From: a bacterium
Lineage (GTDB): Bacteria > Auribacterota > UBA3054
NCBI GenBank assembly: GCA_017963805.1
Contig: JAGCTE010000048.1
Span: forward strand, 1 to 64,000
Direction: 5' to 3'
DNA length: 64,000 nucleotides
Shown: in pieces, positions 1-7,184 of the stretch
Numbering within the stretch: the first letter of the stretch is position 1
Layout of the letters: every line of letters starts with the position of its first letter
Made by a program: the position numbers and the translations under genes
Notes under the pieces: generated by a model
Databases searched by the model: none
What the model was told of the DNA's origin: nothing
The model's input: the letters and a program-made list of their open reading frames with translations, nothing else

Positions 1-692
1 CCAAGCGTCAGTTTCGACATCAGGGCGTGGTAGCCGTAGCCCCAAGGGTCCCTTTCAGGGTGCCAGGTCAGAAGGAAGCGCTGCTTCTGATAGTTTTTCA
101 GAAGGAACATCCAGACAGGCGGGAAAGCCGCCACCACGCCGAGGAAAGTCGTTAAGAGCAGGCTCAGTTTCGTGCCGGTCACAAGGAACATGGCGACGAC
201 GACCGGGAAAAACGTCAGCATCGTCCCCAGATCCGGCTGGAGCAATATGAGGGCCATGGGAATGGCAAGGATGCCGAACGACATCAAATAATATTTCCAG
301 CTGTAGCGGTGCTCCTCGAAATCCGCGAAATAACGCCCGAAAAGGAAAATTACGGCTATTTTGCAGAATTCCGACGGCTGTATCCCGAATGAGCCGAAAC
401 CCAGCCAGGCTTTCGCTCCGTTGCGTTCCTGGCCTATTATGAGGACCAAGAGCAGGGAAAGAAGCGAAACCGCGTAGATGATGGTCGCGTAGTGGTGGAA
501 AAAAAGGTAGGGGATAAGCGAGACGGAAGCGGCCAGGGCGATCCCTATGAGAAGCCACATCAACTGCCTGGAAACATAGTCGGAATGGTAGCCCAAAGAG
601 GCGGAATAAATGGCCAGAACTCCCGTGACGCAGAGAAGAACGGCCGGGATCCATAAAAAGTAGCAGATATGGTAGTGCCTGAGATCCCTCAT
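1..692 (-). CDS. rodA: RodA/FtsW-family peptidoglycan polymerase, 3' part beyond the window edge
   Basis: The minus frame is open from an ATG at 692-690 to the left edge and encodes about 230 residues of a polytopic membrane protein of the SEDS family. SEDS proteins polymerise glycan strands from lipid II at the cytoplasmic membrane, and RodA serves the elongasome. Several hydrophobic segments are visible, with family motifs: GAKAWLGFG followed by IQPSEFCKI, then LLQPDLGT, and near the edge DPWGYGYHALMSKL, which matches the DP.G.GY loop. The ATG overlaps the stop of riboflavin synthase as ATGA, so the start is well fixed. RodA is favoured over FtsW because no division genes surround it, but that choice is an inference. 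The C-terminal part lies outside the window. Confidence 0.88.
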   Translation of the reverse strand, partial: MRDLRHYHICYFLWIPAVLLCVTGVLAIYSASLGYHSDYVSRQLMWLLIGIALAASVSLIPYLFFHHYATIIYAVSLLSLLLVLIIGQERNGAKAWLGFGSFGIQPSEFCKIAVIFLFGRYFADFEEHRYSWKYYLMSFGILAIPMALILLQPDLGTMLTFFPVVVAMFLVTGTKLSLLLTTFLGVVAAFPPVWMFLLKNYQKQRFLLTWHPERDPWGYGYHALMSKLTL

Positions 693-1270
693 TTTCGCAA
701 GGCGTTCACAACGTATTTCCCAAGAATGTCTGTCTCTATATTGATTTGGTCTCCGACCTTCAGATATTTCAGCGTGGTGTTTTCAAAGGTCGCCGGGATG
801 ATGTGCAGAGATATGTCGGGGGAGACGTAAGCGATCGTAAGACTTATGCCGTTGACGGCGATATAGCCTTTCTCCACGGCGTATTTCATATATTCCGGAG
901 GAAGCGTAAAGCGCAGGACCATATCGTCGCCTTCCCGATGAAAGGAGCGCAGGGGAACGCAGCAGTCGATATGCCCTTCGACGAAATGACCGCCGAGCCT
1001 CGTAGACGGCGTGACGGCGCGCTCAAGGTTGACAAATTGCCCGTATTTGAGGGAGCCAAGAGAGGTGCGCTTTATTGTTTCGCCCTGCAGCTGCACGGAA
1101 AAGGAAACGTCGTCTTTTTTCGTCACGGTCGTGCAGACGCCCTCTACGGCCACGCTCTCGCCGAGCGCAAGCTCGCCGGCGAAGGGCGCCTTAACGGTCA
1201 GGCCGAGGACGTGCCCCTCTCTTCTGAGTTCAAGGACTTGACCAACTTTTTCTACGATGCCTGTGAACAT
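689..1270 (-). CDS. ribE: Riboflavin synthase, alpha chain
   Basis: Converts two 6,7-dimethyl-8-ribityllumazine molecules to riboflavin in the cytosol. The 193-residue protein starts MFTGIVE, the usual N-terminus of the family, so I place the start at 1270 although the frame extends 15 bases upstream. It shows the typical two-fold repeat of lumazine-binding barrels: VAVEGVCTTV in the first half and IAVNGISLTI in the second, with GGHFVEGHID between them. The gene overlaps the end of accD by 19 bases and the start of rodA by ATGA, so the three should be translated together. No other rib gene is visible here. Confidence 0.93.
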   Translation of the reverse strand: MFTGIVEKVGQVLELRREGHVLGLTVKAPFAGELALGESVAVEGVCTTVTKKDDVSFSVQLQGETIKRTSLGSLKYGQFVNLERAVTPSTRLGGHFVEGHIDCCVPLRSFHREGDDMVLRFTLPPEYMKYAVEKGYIAVNGISLTIAYVSPDISLHIIPATFENTTLKYLKVGDQINIETDILGKYVVNALRK

Positions 1271-2088
1271 AAGTATTTGAGGCACTTCGACAGCGTCTCT
1301 TTAAGTTTTCCGCGCGGCGTTATGATGTCTATCTGCCCGTGTTCCAAAAGGAATTCCGCCGTCTGGAAGCCTTCCGGCAGATCCTGGCGGATGGTCTGCT
1401 TGATGACGCGGCCGCCCGCGAAGCCTATCATGGCCTTCGGTTCGGAAATGATGATGTCGCCGAGCGTCGCGAAGCTCGCGGTCGTTCCTCCGTAGGTCGG
1501 GTTCGTCAATATGACGACGTAGGGGACGCGCGCGTTTTTCAGTTTTCCTATGACGGCCGCGGTCTTCGCCATCTGCATCAGTCCGACTATGCCCTCGTGC
1601 ATCCTGACGCCGCCTGAGGCCGTGACCACGACGAGCGGGATCCTTTTTTCAAGGGCGAGTTCCGCGGCCCTCGTGATCTTTTCGCCGACCGCCGAGCCGA
1701 TGGAGCCGCCCATGAAATCGAAATTCATGACGGCTAAGACTATGTCCTGGCCGTCGACTTTCCCGACTCCCGTTATGACGGCTTCGGGCTCCCCGGTCTT
1801 CTCGCGGTTCTCAGCGTGCTTTTCGGGATAGGGTTTCCCGTCGTTGAAGGCGAGGGGGTCGCCGGAAATGAGGGAGTGGTCGGTCTCGGAAAAGGAATCC
1901 TCGTCGCAAAGGAGACAGATGCGTTCGGCTACCGGCAGTTTGTAATGAAAGCCGCATTTCGGGCAGACTTCGGAAGCTTCCGTAAGCTTTTTGGCGTAAA
2001 TTATCTCACCGCATCCCGAGCATTTGGTCCAGAGACCGTCGGGGATAACTCTGCGCTTTTTGCGCAAGCGGGAAAAATTGTTTATCAA
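1252..2088 (-). CDS. accD: Acetyl-CoA carboxylase carboxyltransferase subunit beta
   Basis: Beta half of the carboxyltransferase that moves the carboxyl group from carboxybiotin to acetyl-CoA, the first step of fatty-acid synthesis. The protein has 278 residues, normal for the family. Its N-terminal zinc ribbon is complete, with Cys pairs at about 23/26 and 42/45, followed by the crotonase-fold core with the GGSIGSAVGEKI and TASGGVRMHEG segments. accA is not adjacent, and the biotin ligase lies elsewhere in the window (11231). The gene begins about 20 bases after tRNA-Leu on the same strand, so it probably shares that transcript. Confidence 0.95.
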   Translation of the reverse strand: MINNFSRLRKKRRVIPDGLWTKCSGCGEIIYAKKLTEASEVCPKCGFHYKLPVAERICLLCDEDSFSETDHSLISGDPLAFNDGKPYPEKHAENREKTGEPEAVITGVGKVDGQDIVLAVMNFDFMGGSIGSAVGEKITRAAELALEKRIPLVVVTASGGVRMHEGIVGLMQMAKTAAVIGKLKNARVPYVVILTNPTYGGTTASFATLGDIIISEPKAMIGFAGGRVIKQTIRQDLPEGFQTAEFLLEHGQIDIITPRGKLKETLSKCLKYLCSQAS

Positions 2089-2108
2089 TTGCTACCTCGG
2101 GGAGAGAG

Positions 2109-2192
2109 TGCCGAGGGCCGGACTCGAACCGGCACGTGCAAAAGCACAAGGGATTTTAAATCCCTGGCGTCTACCAATTCCGCCACTTCGGC
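2109..2192 (-). tRNA. tRNA-Leu (anticodon TAA)
   Basis: Class II tRNA of about 84 bases on the minus strand with a long variable arm. Acceptor GCCGAAG pairs with the 3' end CCTCGGC (with a G-U type mismatch), the anticodon stem AGGGA/TCCCT encloses loop TTTAAAA giving anticodon TAA, and the T arm carries GGTTCGAGTCC. The discriminator is A. The 3' CCA is not encoded. It lies between tRNA-Cys and accD, all on the same strand. Confidence 0.95.
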
Positions 2193-2207
2193 ATTTAAAG
2201 ATGAAAT

Positions 2208-2283
2208 TGGAGGCGGCGATCGGAATCGAACCGATGAATGAAGGTTTTGCAAACCTTTGCCTTAGCCACTTGGCTACACCGCC
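2208..2283 (-). tRNA. tRNA-Cys (anticodon GCA)
   Basis: Minus-strand tRNA with acceptor GGCGGTG pairing to CGCCGCC, anticodon stem AAGGT/ACCTT and loop TTGCAAA, giving anticodon GCA. The discriminator is T (U73), as expected for tRNA-Cys. The CCA end is encoded at 2210-2208, unlike the neighbouring tRNA-Leu. It is the first gene after the promoter at 2307-2335. Confidence 0.95.
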
Positions 2284-2306
2284 TTTTTTTAGAAATTGTG
2301 TTGATT

Positions 2307-2335
2307 ATCCTACCAAAAAGAGCCTTTCAAGTCAA
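2307..2335 (-). promoter_or_regulatory. Promoter of the tRNA-Cys/tRNA-Leu/accD/ribE/rodA unit
   Basis: On the minus strand a -35 TTGACT (2335-2330), a 17-base spacer and a -10 TAGGAT (2312-2307) preceded by TGG. The predicted start of transcription is near 2300, about 17 bases before tRNA-Cys. The -35 directly abuts the stop codon of the upstream YbbR-like gene. Confidence 0.75.
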
Positions 2336-3349
2336 TCAGCCTTTCGGAGGCCTTTCCGGTTTCGCTGGCCTCGCGGGCTTGACTATTGAGACTTTGATCT
2401 CTTTGGGCTCTATGTGCTTTACCCTTCCGGCCTTCACCGGAAGCACTTTCACGGGGAGCGTGTATTCCGAGGGGGCGAGGTTGCTTATGTCGACGAAGGC
2501 TTTGACATCCTTGGGATCGAACAGCTCGACGTCGTCCACCGGCACTTCCATGGTGATGTCGACCGTGGCGGGCGTGAAGGTCGCCTCGCAGCTGCCCTGC
2601 GGCGTGCCGAAGTGCTCCACGGCGATCTTTTCCATGGAGACGATCTTGGGCGCGTGGCTGATGTCAAGCCTGACCCTTACGTTCCTGGTGTGCGTCTCGA
2701 TCTTTTCCGGGACGATGACGGAGCAGAAGGTGTCGAGGTTCTTCTTGACGCCTTCCACGCTGAGGCTTTCCGTCATGACGCCTTCCATTTTGGAAAGCAG
2801 TTCTCCCGGGCCCTTGACGGTCACAAAGGAAGGCGTTATGTTCGTGGCGGAAACGGCGTAGCCGTCGCCCGGCTCGCCCTTGATGTCGACTATGACGGGG
2901 AGGCTGCGGTCCGTTATGGTGTCTATGACGGCCTTCAGGCGCTTGGGCTCGATGTCCACTACGTTGAATTTGCCTTTGAAATCCTGGGGACCCATGTAGC
3001 GGGCCATGGAAGGCTTCAGTTCCAGGGCGGGGATTATGTTCTGCTGCGTCTCGCCGGAAAAGTCGAGCATCAGCGAAAAGTCGTCCGGTCTTACGAGGTC
3101 GCGGTCCATCTTCGTGCAGAGGACCTTCAGCTCCACGCTGTTCACTTCCTCGGTGGAGTTGGTATGGCAGGTGAAGGCTGTGAACTTTTCGGGGTCGCTC
3201 ACGTTGCAGAGTATCTCGGCCTTTATGGTGAATTCCTCGGCGCCGCTCAGCTTGTAGCGCCCCCAAAGGAAAAGCGAGAGTCCGATGGAGATGAGGATAA
3301 CGGTCGTCAGCCTCGTTCCCTTGAATTGATTGAATTTGAAATCCGCCAT
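2336..3349 (-). CDS. YbbR-like (CdaR-type) repeat protein
   Basis: A 337-residue protein with one N-terminal membrane segment (about residues 14-30) and an extended outer part of tandem beta repeats. One repeat, running from TPSFVTVKGPGELL to the SVEGV segment, has the usual YbbR form of a P..V.v.Gp strand followed by a ldv.g strand. Similar repeats can be traced before and after it. The tail is rich in Pro and Lys. In Firmicutes YbbR/CdaR regulates the diadenylate cyclase CdaA, but no cyclase gene is seen here, so the role stays open. The gene starts 1 base after the exosortase stop and is probably the last of the panE-pyrF-exosortase operon. Confidence 0.65.
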   Translation of the reverse strand: MADFKFNQFKGTRLTTVILISIGLSLFLWGRYKLSGAEEFTIKAEILCNVSDPEKFTAFTCHTNSTEEVNSVELKVLCTKMDRDLVRPDDFSLMLDFSGETQQNIIPALELKPSMARYMGPQDFKGKFNVVDIEPKRLKAVIDTITDRSLPVIVDIKGEPGDGYAVSATNITPSFVTVKGPGELLSKMEGVMTESLSVEGVKKNLDTFCSVIVPEKIETHTRNVRVRLDISHAPKIVSMEKIAVEHFGTPQGSCEATFTPATVDITMEVPVDDVELFDPKDVKAFVDISNLAPSEYTLPVKVLPVKAGRVKHIEPKEIKVSIVKPARPAKPERPPKG

Positions 3350-3350
3350 T

Positions 3351-5411
3351 TTATTTCTCGTAGGTAAGGTAGGGTTCCAGTTCGTTCAAAAGCTCTTTTA
3401 TTTTGGCCGCGCCGTCGTCGTAGGTCTCGTCATTTTCCACGGGAGCGGAGAAACGGATGAAGGACCAGCGGTCGCCCAGACCCTTAAAGACAAGGTCGAA
3501 GGTCGTCTTGAAGGGGAGCCACATGTAGCGCCTGGTGGCGTAGAGTATGGGCGAGGTCTCATGAAGCTTGTGATCGCACTGGTACCAGTAGATTATAGTT
3601 TCCTTGATGTTCGCCTGGATGAAGCTGACGTCCATCCTGGCGGCGTTGAAACTTGTCTCTCCCACGGTCAGCGGGAAGTCCGTGGGTTCGTCGATGGTCC
3701 AGCCCTGGCTCGGGAAGCAGGCTTCCGGCGCGTGGATGGAGTGGTGGTCCTTGTCGTTCTGGACGATGGCGAGCATCGTCGATTCCGGCGCGCGGTGCAG
3801 CTGGATCAGCTGGACTAGGGCGTAGCTGCGCAAGAGCTGCGTCTGCTGCATCACTCTTCCCCTGTCGTCGGCGGTCTTGGCCTCCTTGGCTTTCAGAACC
3901 AGGTTGGAGCGCCAGAAGGAGGCGCTGCGGACTATCTGGGTCGCGATAAGAGCGTCTATAGGCGTTTTGGAAGCGACTTCCCCCAGCGCCGCGAAACGCT
4001 CTTCGTCCCCGGCCGTGTTTAAAAAGAGCTTGTTGATCACTTTGCCGTAGGAGGCGTAGAGATCTTTCGGCATGTAGTAGGCTCTGAAATAGGCGGTGTC
4101 TTCCGGCAGTTCCTTCAGCTCGAGTTCCGAGACCGGGACGGGGACGCCTATCCTTTTTTCCGTCTGCAGGGGAATGTTCGTGATTATGGGCAGCATCCTT
4201 ATCGAGATGCCGTCGCCGGTCACCATGTAGGGGATGGTGGCGTAGGCCAGGCCCGGAGTGTACTGGATGTTCTCCTTGACCTTGCCGGCCAAAAAGAGGG
4301 TGATCAAAGTCAGGGCAAGCACGATAAGAGCGTGCTTCCAGATCTTGGCGTAATAGGGAGAGGCCATGTTCTCGTCATAGTCCTCATTGATCTCCTCCTC
4401 CTTGACTTCCGTTTCGCCTCTTTCCTTCGCCTCGCGCTTTGCCTGTTTTTCGGCTTTGCGTTTCGCAGCCAGCTCGCGCTCGACGCCCGGCAGTTTCTCA
4501 AGGATGGCGCAGGCGACGAAGATCATGATGAAACCTAAGGTGTAGACCACGACGCCGGGATATTCGTGGAAGGCGCCGAAGGCCACGTTGCGGCCCCAGC
4601 CTTCCGAGAGATTAAGCTTGTGCTCTAAGAAAGTGAAGAACGATCCGCAGTAGGCGATCAATACGATGCGCAGCGAATTGTTGAGGACGGCGATGGGCGC
4701 GATGAGAAGGACCATGACGGCCCGCTTCCACCAGGTCTTAAGGCAGAAGTAAGCCATGACCAGGCAGAGTACGCTCGTCATGATGAGCGACTGCAGGCCG
4801 CTGCAGGGCGCGGCCACGTCGAACTGCACGTCGGGAACGTTGACAAGGGAGACGTTGGTGCCCTGGCGTATGACCTGGATATCCCAAAGTTTGCCGGTAA
4901 AGTTGATGAAGCGGCAGGCAAGATCGGTGGAAAGTATCCTCAGATGCGTCGAAATGATGCTGCTGCCCAAGCCCCACTGGACTGAGAAAAGCATGATGAA
5001 GAGCGGGAAGATGGCGAAAGAGGCCATTTTCCAGCCGCCCAGATAGAGCAGGGCGGACCAGAAGCAGAAGAGGCAGAAGACCGTCTGGGCGGCGTTGAAG
5101 TCCGCTCTCTTAAGTCCCAGCGTGCAGGCAAAGCCGAAAACGAGGAAGACAAGGCCTAAGTAGGAGACGGCCTTGCTTGCGGCTTTCATGCTTTTCCTGG
5201 CCGCGAAGAGCAGGTACGTGCTGCCCAAAAAGATGATGAGGCCGTTGGAATTGTAGCCGTGCTGGCTGTTCCAGCTCTGGTAAGTTCTCAGAAGGGGATA
5301 GCGGTAAAGGACGAAGAAGGCCACGGCCGCCAGAACGAGGGCGGCGATCGTTATCATCCTGTAACGCTTGTTCTGTTCGTGGATCTTTGTGAAGTCGGGA
5401 TATTCTTCCAT
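3351..5411 (-). CDS. Exosortase fused to EpsI (DUF3485) domain
   Basis: A 686-residue membrane protein. Residues 1-310 form a polytopic exosortase/archaeosortase domain with the catalytic triad visible: Cys203 in APCSGLQS, Arg248 in NNSLRI and His282 in FHEYPG. An early HGYNSNG loop also fits the family. A charged Lys/Glu linker (about 310-345) leads to one more membrane segment and an outer C-terminal domain with HSIHAPEACFPSQGW, the EpsI/DUF3485 signature. Exosortases process PEP-CTERM-type surface proteins and the EpsI fusion is often tied to exopolysaccharide loci. No PEP-CTERM target is seen in this window. It overlaps the pyrF stop (TAATG). Confidence 0.9.
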   Translation of the reverse strand: MEEYPDFTKIHEQNKRYRMITIAALVLAAVAFFVLYRYPLLRTYQSWNSQHGYNSNGLIIFLGSTYLLFAARKSMKAASKAVSYLGLVFLVFGFACTLGLKRADFNAAQTVFCLFCFWSALLYLGGWKMASFAIFPLFIMLFSVQWGLGSSIISTHLRILSTDLACRFINFTGKLWDIQVIRQGTNVSLVNVPDVQFDVAAPCSGLQSLIMTSVLCLVMAYFCLKTWWKRAVMVLLIAPIAVLNNSLRIVLIAYCGSFFTFLEHKLNLSEGWGRNVAFGAFHEYPGVVVYTLGFIMIFVACAILEKLPGVERELAAKRKAEKQAKREAKERGETEVKEEEINEDYDENMASPYYAKIWKHALIVLALTLITLFLAGKVKENIQYTPGLAYATIPYMVTGDGISIRMLPIITNIPLQTEKRIGVPVPVSELELKELPEDTAYFRAYYMPKDLYASYGKVINKLFLNTAGDEERFAALGEVASKTPIDALIATQIVRSASFWRSNLVLKAKEAKTADDRGRVMQQTQLLRSYALVQLIQLHRAPESTMLAIVQNDKDHHSIHAPEACFPSQGWTIDEPTDFPLTVGETSFNAARMDVSFIQANIKETIIYWYQCDHKLHETSPILYATRRYMWLPFKTTFDLVFKGLGDRWSFIRFSAPVENDETYDDGAAKIKELLNELEPYLTYEK

Positions 5412-6109
5412 TATCTGTTCTCGATCTCTTTTAAAATATTTTCCATGGCAACCGCTGGATCACTCGCTTCCGTTATCGGTCTGCCGACCACGATGTAGTT
5501 GGCGCCGTCATTGATCGCCTCGGCGGGCGTTTTGATCCTTTTCTGGTCGCCGACGGCCGAGCCTTTGGGCCTGATGCCGGGCGTCACGATAAGGAAGTTC
5601 TGCCCGCAGCATTCCCTGATGGCCGTTATTTCCTTGGGGGAGCAGACGACGCCGTCCACGCCGCTTTCCTTCGCGAGCATGGCCAAACTCTTTACCTGTT
5701 CAAGCACGCTTTTCGTTACGCCCAGTTCGTTCTGCAGCGTTTCCTCGTCGATGGAGGTGAGGACGGTCACGGCCAGCACTTTCGTTTTGGAACCGGCTTC
5801 CTTTACGCCTTCCACAGCGGCTTTCAGCATGGCGCTTCCGCCGGAGGCGTGCACGGTCAGCAATTCCGCGCCTAAAATCCCGGCGTTCTTGGCGGCTTTC
5901 TTTACGGTGTTGGGGATGTCGTGCAGTTTAAGGTCCAGCATGACTTTGCCTCCTCCTCCGATCACTTCCTTCACTACTTCCGGGCCGAAGCCCACGAACA
6001 TTTCCAGGCCTAGTTTAAAGACGCCGCCGTAAGGGGCGAGCTTCTTTATGAGCGCGCGCATCGCTTCGCGGTCGCTGACGTCGAGAGCGGTTATAACAGG
6101 GTTGGTCAT
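5411..6109 (-). CDS. pyrF: Orotidine 5'-phosphate decarboxylase
   Basis: Decarboxylates OMP to UMP, the last step of de novo pyrimidine synthesis. The 232-residue TIM barrel has the catalytic Asp-Lys-Asp set in LDLKLHDIPNTV (Asp59, Lys61, Asp64), the early ALDV strand, and the late TPGIRP and VGRPIT phosphate-binding segments. Length and motifs are those of the bacterial group I family. The start overlaps the panE stop by ATGA and the stop overlaps the exosortase start, placing it in the middle of a translationally coupled operon. Confidence 0.97.
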   Translation of the reverse strand: MTNPVITALDVSDREAMRALIKKLAPYGGVFKLGLEMFVGFGPEVVKEVIGGGGKVMLDLKLHDIPNTVKKAAKNAGILGAELLTVHASGGSAMLKAAVEGVKEAGSKTKVLAVTVLTSIDEETLQNELGVTKSVLEQVKSLAMLAKESGVDGVVCSPKEITAIRECCGQNFLIVTPGIRPKGSAVGDQKRIKTPAEAINDGANYIVVGRPITEASDPAVAMENILKEIENR

Positions 6110-7038
6110 TTCAAATACTCGCTTTGTTTAAAATAAAGTTGCTGTTCCAGCATTCTGATCTTTTTCAGGTCGGCGCCGTTTTGCGAAGCGGCTTCCAGGG
6201 GATTGGAATAGATCCCTTTTATCTCCATGGGACGCTTGGCGTCGTAATCAAGTTTCATGCTCGGCGCGTAGGGAACCATCGAGTCGGTGTAGGCAAGCAT
6301 CTTCTCGACGAATTCGCTTTCGATCTTCACGCCGCAGGACAGGGCCCCCTGCAGCGTCTCCAGCATCAGGTCTTTTATGAGCTTCCTGGTCTCGGGGTTC
6401 CGCATGAGCTTGTCGGTACTGGTGTCCATGACGACGGTCATGCCGTTGTAGGGGATGTTCCAGACAAGCTTGCGCCAGCGGAGCGTCGGGAGATCATCTT
6501 CCACGGAGGCCTCCACGCCGCAGGCGATGAAGTCGTCCTTAACCTTTTCAAGGAGTTTGCAGGACGTTTCGCTCTTTTTGAGCAGGGCGAAGCTGATGTG
6601 CCCGAAGTCGCAGTGTTTGATGTGCCCGGGGGCGACCTTGAAGGAGCAGATGAAGGCCGAGGCGCCGGCGACGGAGAGGCCCGGCATTTCCGCGCTGAGC
6701 TCTTCCTCGAAGAGCAGCCCGTTCTGCACGAGGATGACGAGCGTATCTTCCTTGAGGATGGGCTTCAGCATAGCTGGCAGGATATCGTTGGCGGTGGTCT
6801 TCAGGCAGACCAGAACGACGTCCGCTTTCGGCATGTCGTCCGTTTTGGCGTATATTTCGGCGTCTGGGAGCGCAAAGTCGCCGCCGCGGGACTCCACGAC
6901 GAGGCCCTGCTTTTTGACTTCCTCAAAGCCCGTGCGGACCTGGAAGCAGACGCGTCTGCCGCCCTTGGCGAGCATCCCGCCGTAGTAGCCTCCGAGGGCG
7001 CCGGTCCCCAGGACGGCGTATGTAAGGTCGTTTCCCAT
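6106..7038 (-). CDS. panE: 2-dehydropantoate 2-reductase (ketopantoate reductase family)
   Basis: NADPH-dependent reduction of ketopantoate to pantoate for coenzyme A synthesis. The 310-residue protein has an N-terminal Rossmann motif GTGALGGYYG (about residues 11-20), the VLVCLKTT and QNGL segments, and the C-terminal helical domain with the conserved Lys and Asn in RWRKLVWNIPYNG. These are the family hallmarks, although related enzymes with other substrates share them. It is the first gene of the minus-strand operon panE-pyrF-exosortase-YbbR and diverges from the DUF2723 gene. Confidence 0.85.
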   Translation of the reverse strand: MGNDLTYAVLGTGALGGYYGGMLAKGGRRVCFQVRTGFEEVKKQGLVVESRGGDFALPDAEIYAKTDDMPKADVVLVCLKTTANDILPAMLKPILKEDTLVILVQNGLLFEEELSAEMPGLSVAGASAFICSFKVAPGHIKHCDFGHISFALLKKSETSCKLLEKVKDDFIACGVEASVEDDLPTLRWRKLVWNIPYNGMTVVMDTSTDKLMRNPETRKLIKDLMLETLQGALSCGVKIESEFVEKMLAYTDSMVPYAPSMKLDYDAKRPMEIKGIYSNPLEAASQNGADLKKIRMLEQQLYFKQSEYLK

Positions 7039-7063
7039 AAATGCATTTTAATCTTAAAACTAC

Positions 7064-7072
7064 ATTATAACA
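7064..7072 (-). promoter_or_regulatory. Extended -10 upstream of panE
   Basis: Minus strand TATAAT (7069-7064) preceded by TGT, an extended -10. I see no convincing -35. The predicted leader to the panE ATG at 7038 is about 19 bases. Confidence 0.5.
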
Positions 7073-7117
7073 TTAATCATAGCGGAGAAGATACACCTTT
7101 TGGGGGGCCTTCTATCG

Positions 7118-7146
7118 TTGACTTGAAGCCGGAATCCTTGTATAAT
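7118..7146 (+). promoter_or_regulatory. Strong sigma-70-type promoter of the DUF2723 operon
   Basis: TTGACT (7118-7123), a 17-base spacer and TATAAT (7141-7146). It is one of the two clear promoters in the window without the TGn extension. It is followed by an AT-rich leader of about 30 bases holding AAGGAG before the ATG at 7185. Confidence 0.85.
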
Positions 7147-7184
7147 TTAAATATTAAACTGAAATAATGAGTATAAGGAGAATT

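Noticed and set aside
55-654. 199-residue minus-strand frame at the left edge
   Set aside because: The real gene in this stretch is in another minus frame (RodA), which shows clear family motifs and is only cut by the window edge.
2024-2389. Plus-strand frame reading PRAGLEPARAKAQG and similar
   Set aside because: It runs across the antisense of tRNA-Leu and tRNA-Cys; such peptides are a well-known false translation of tRNA genes.
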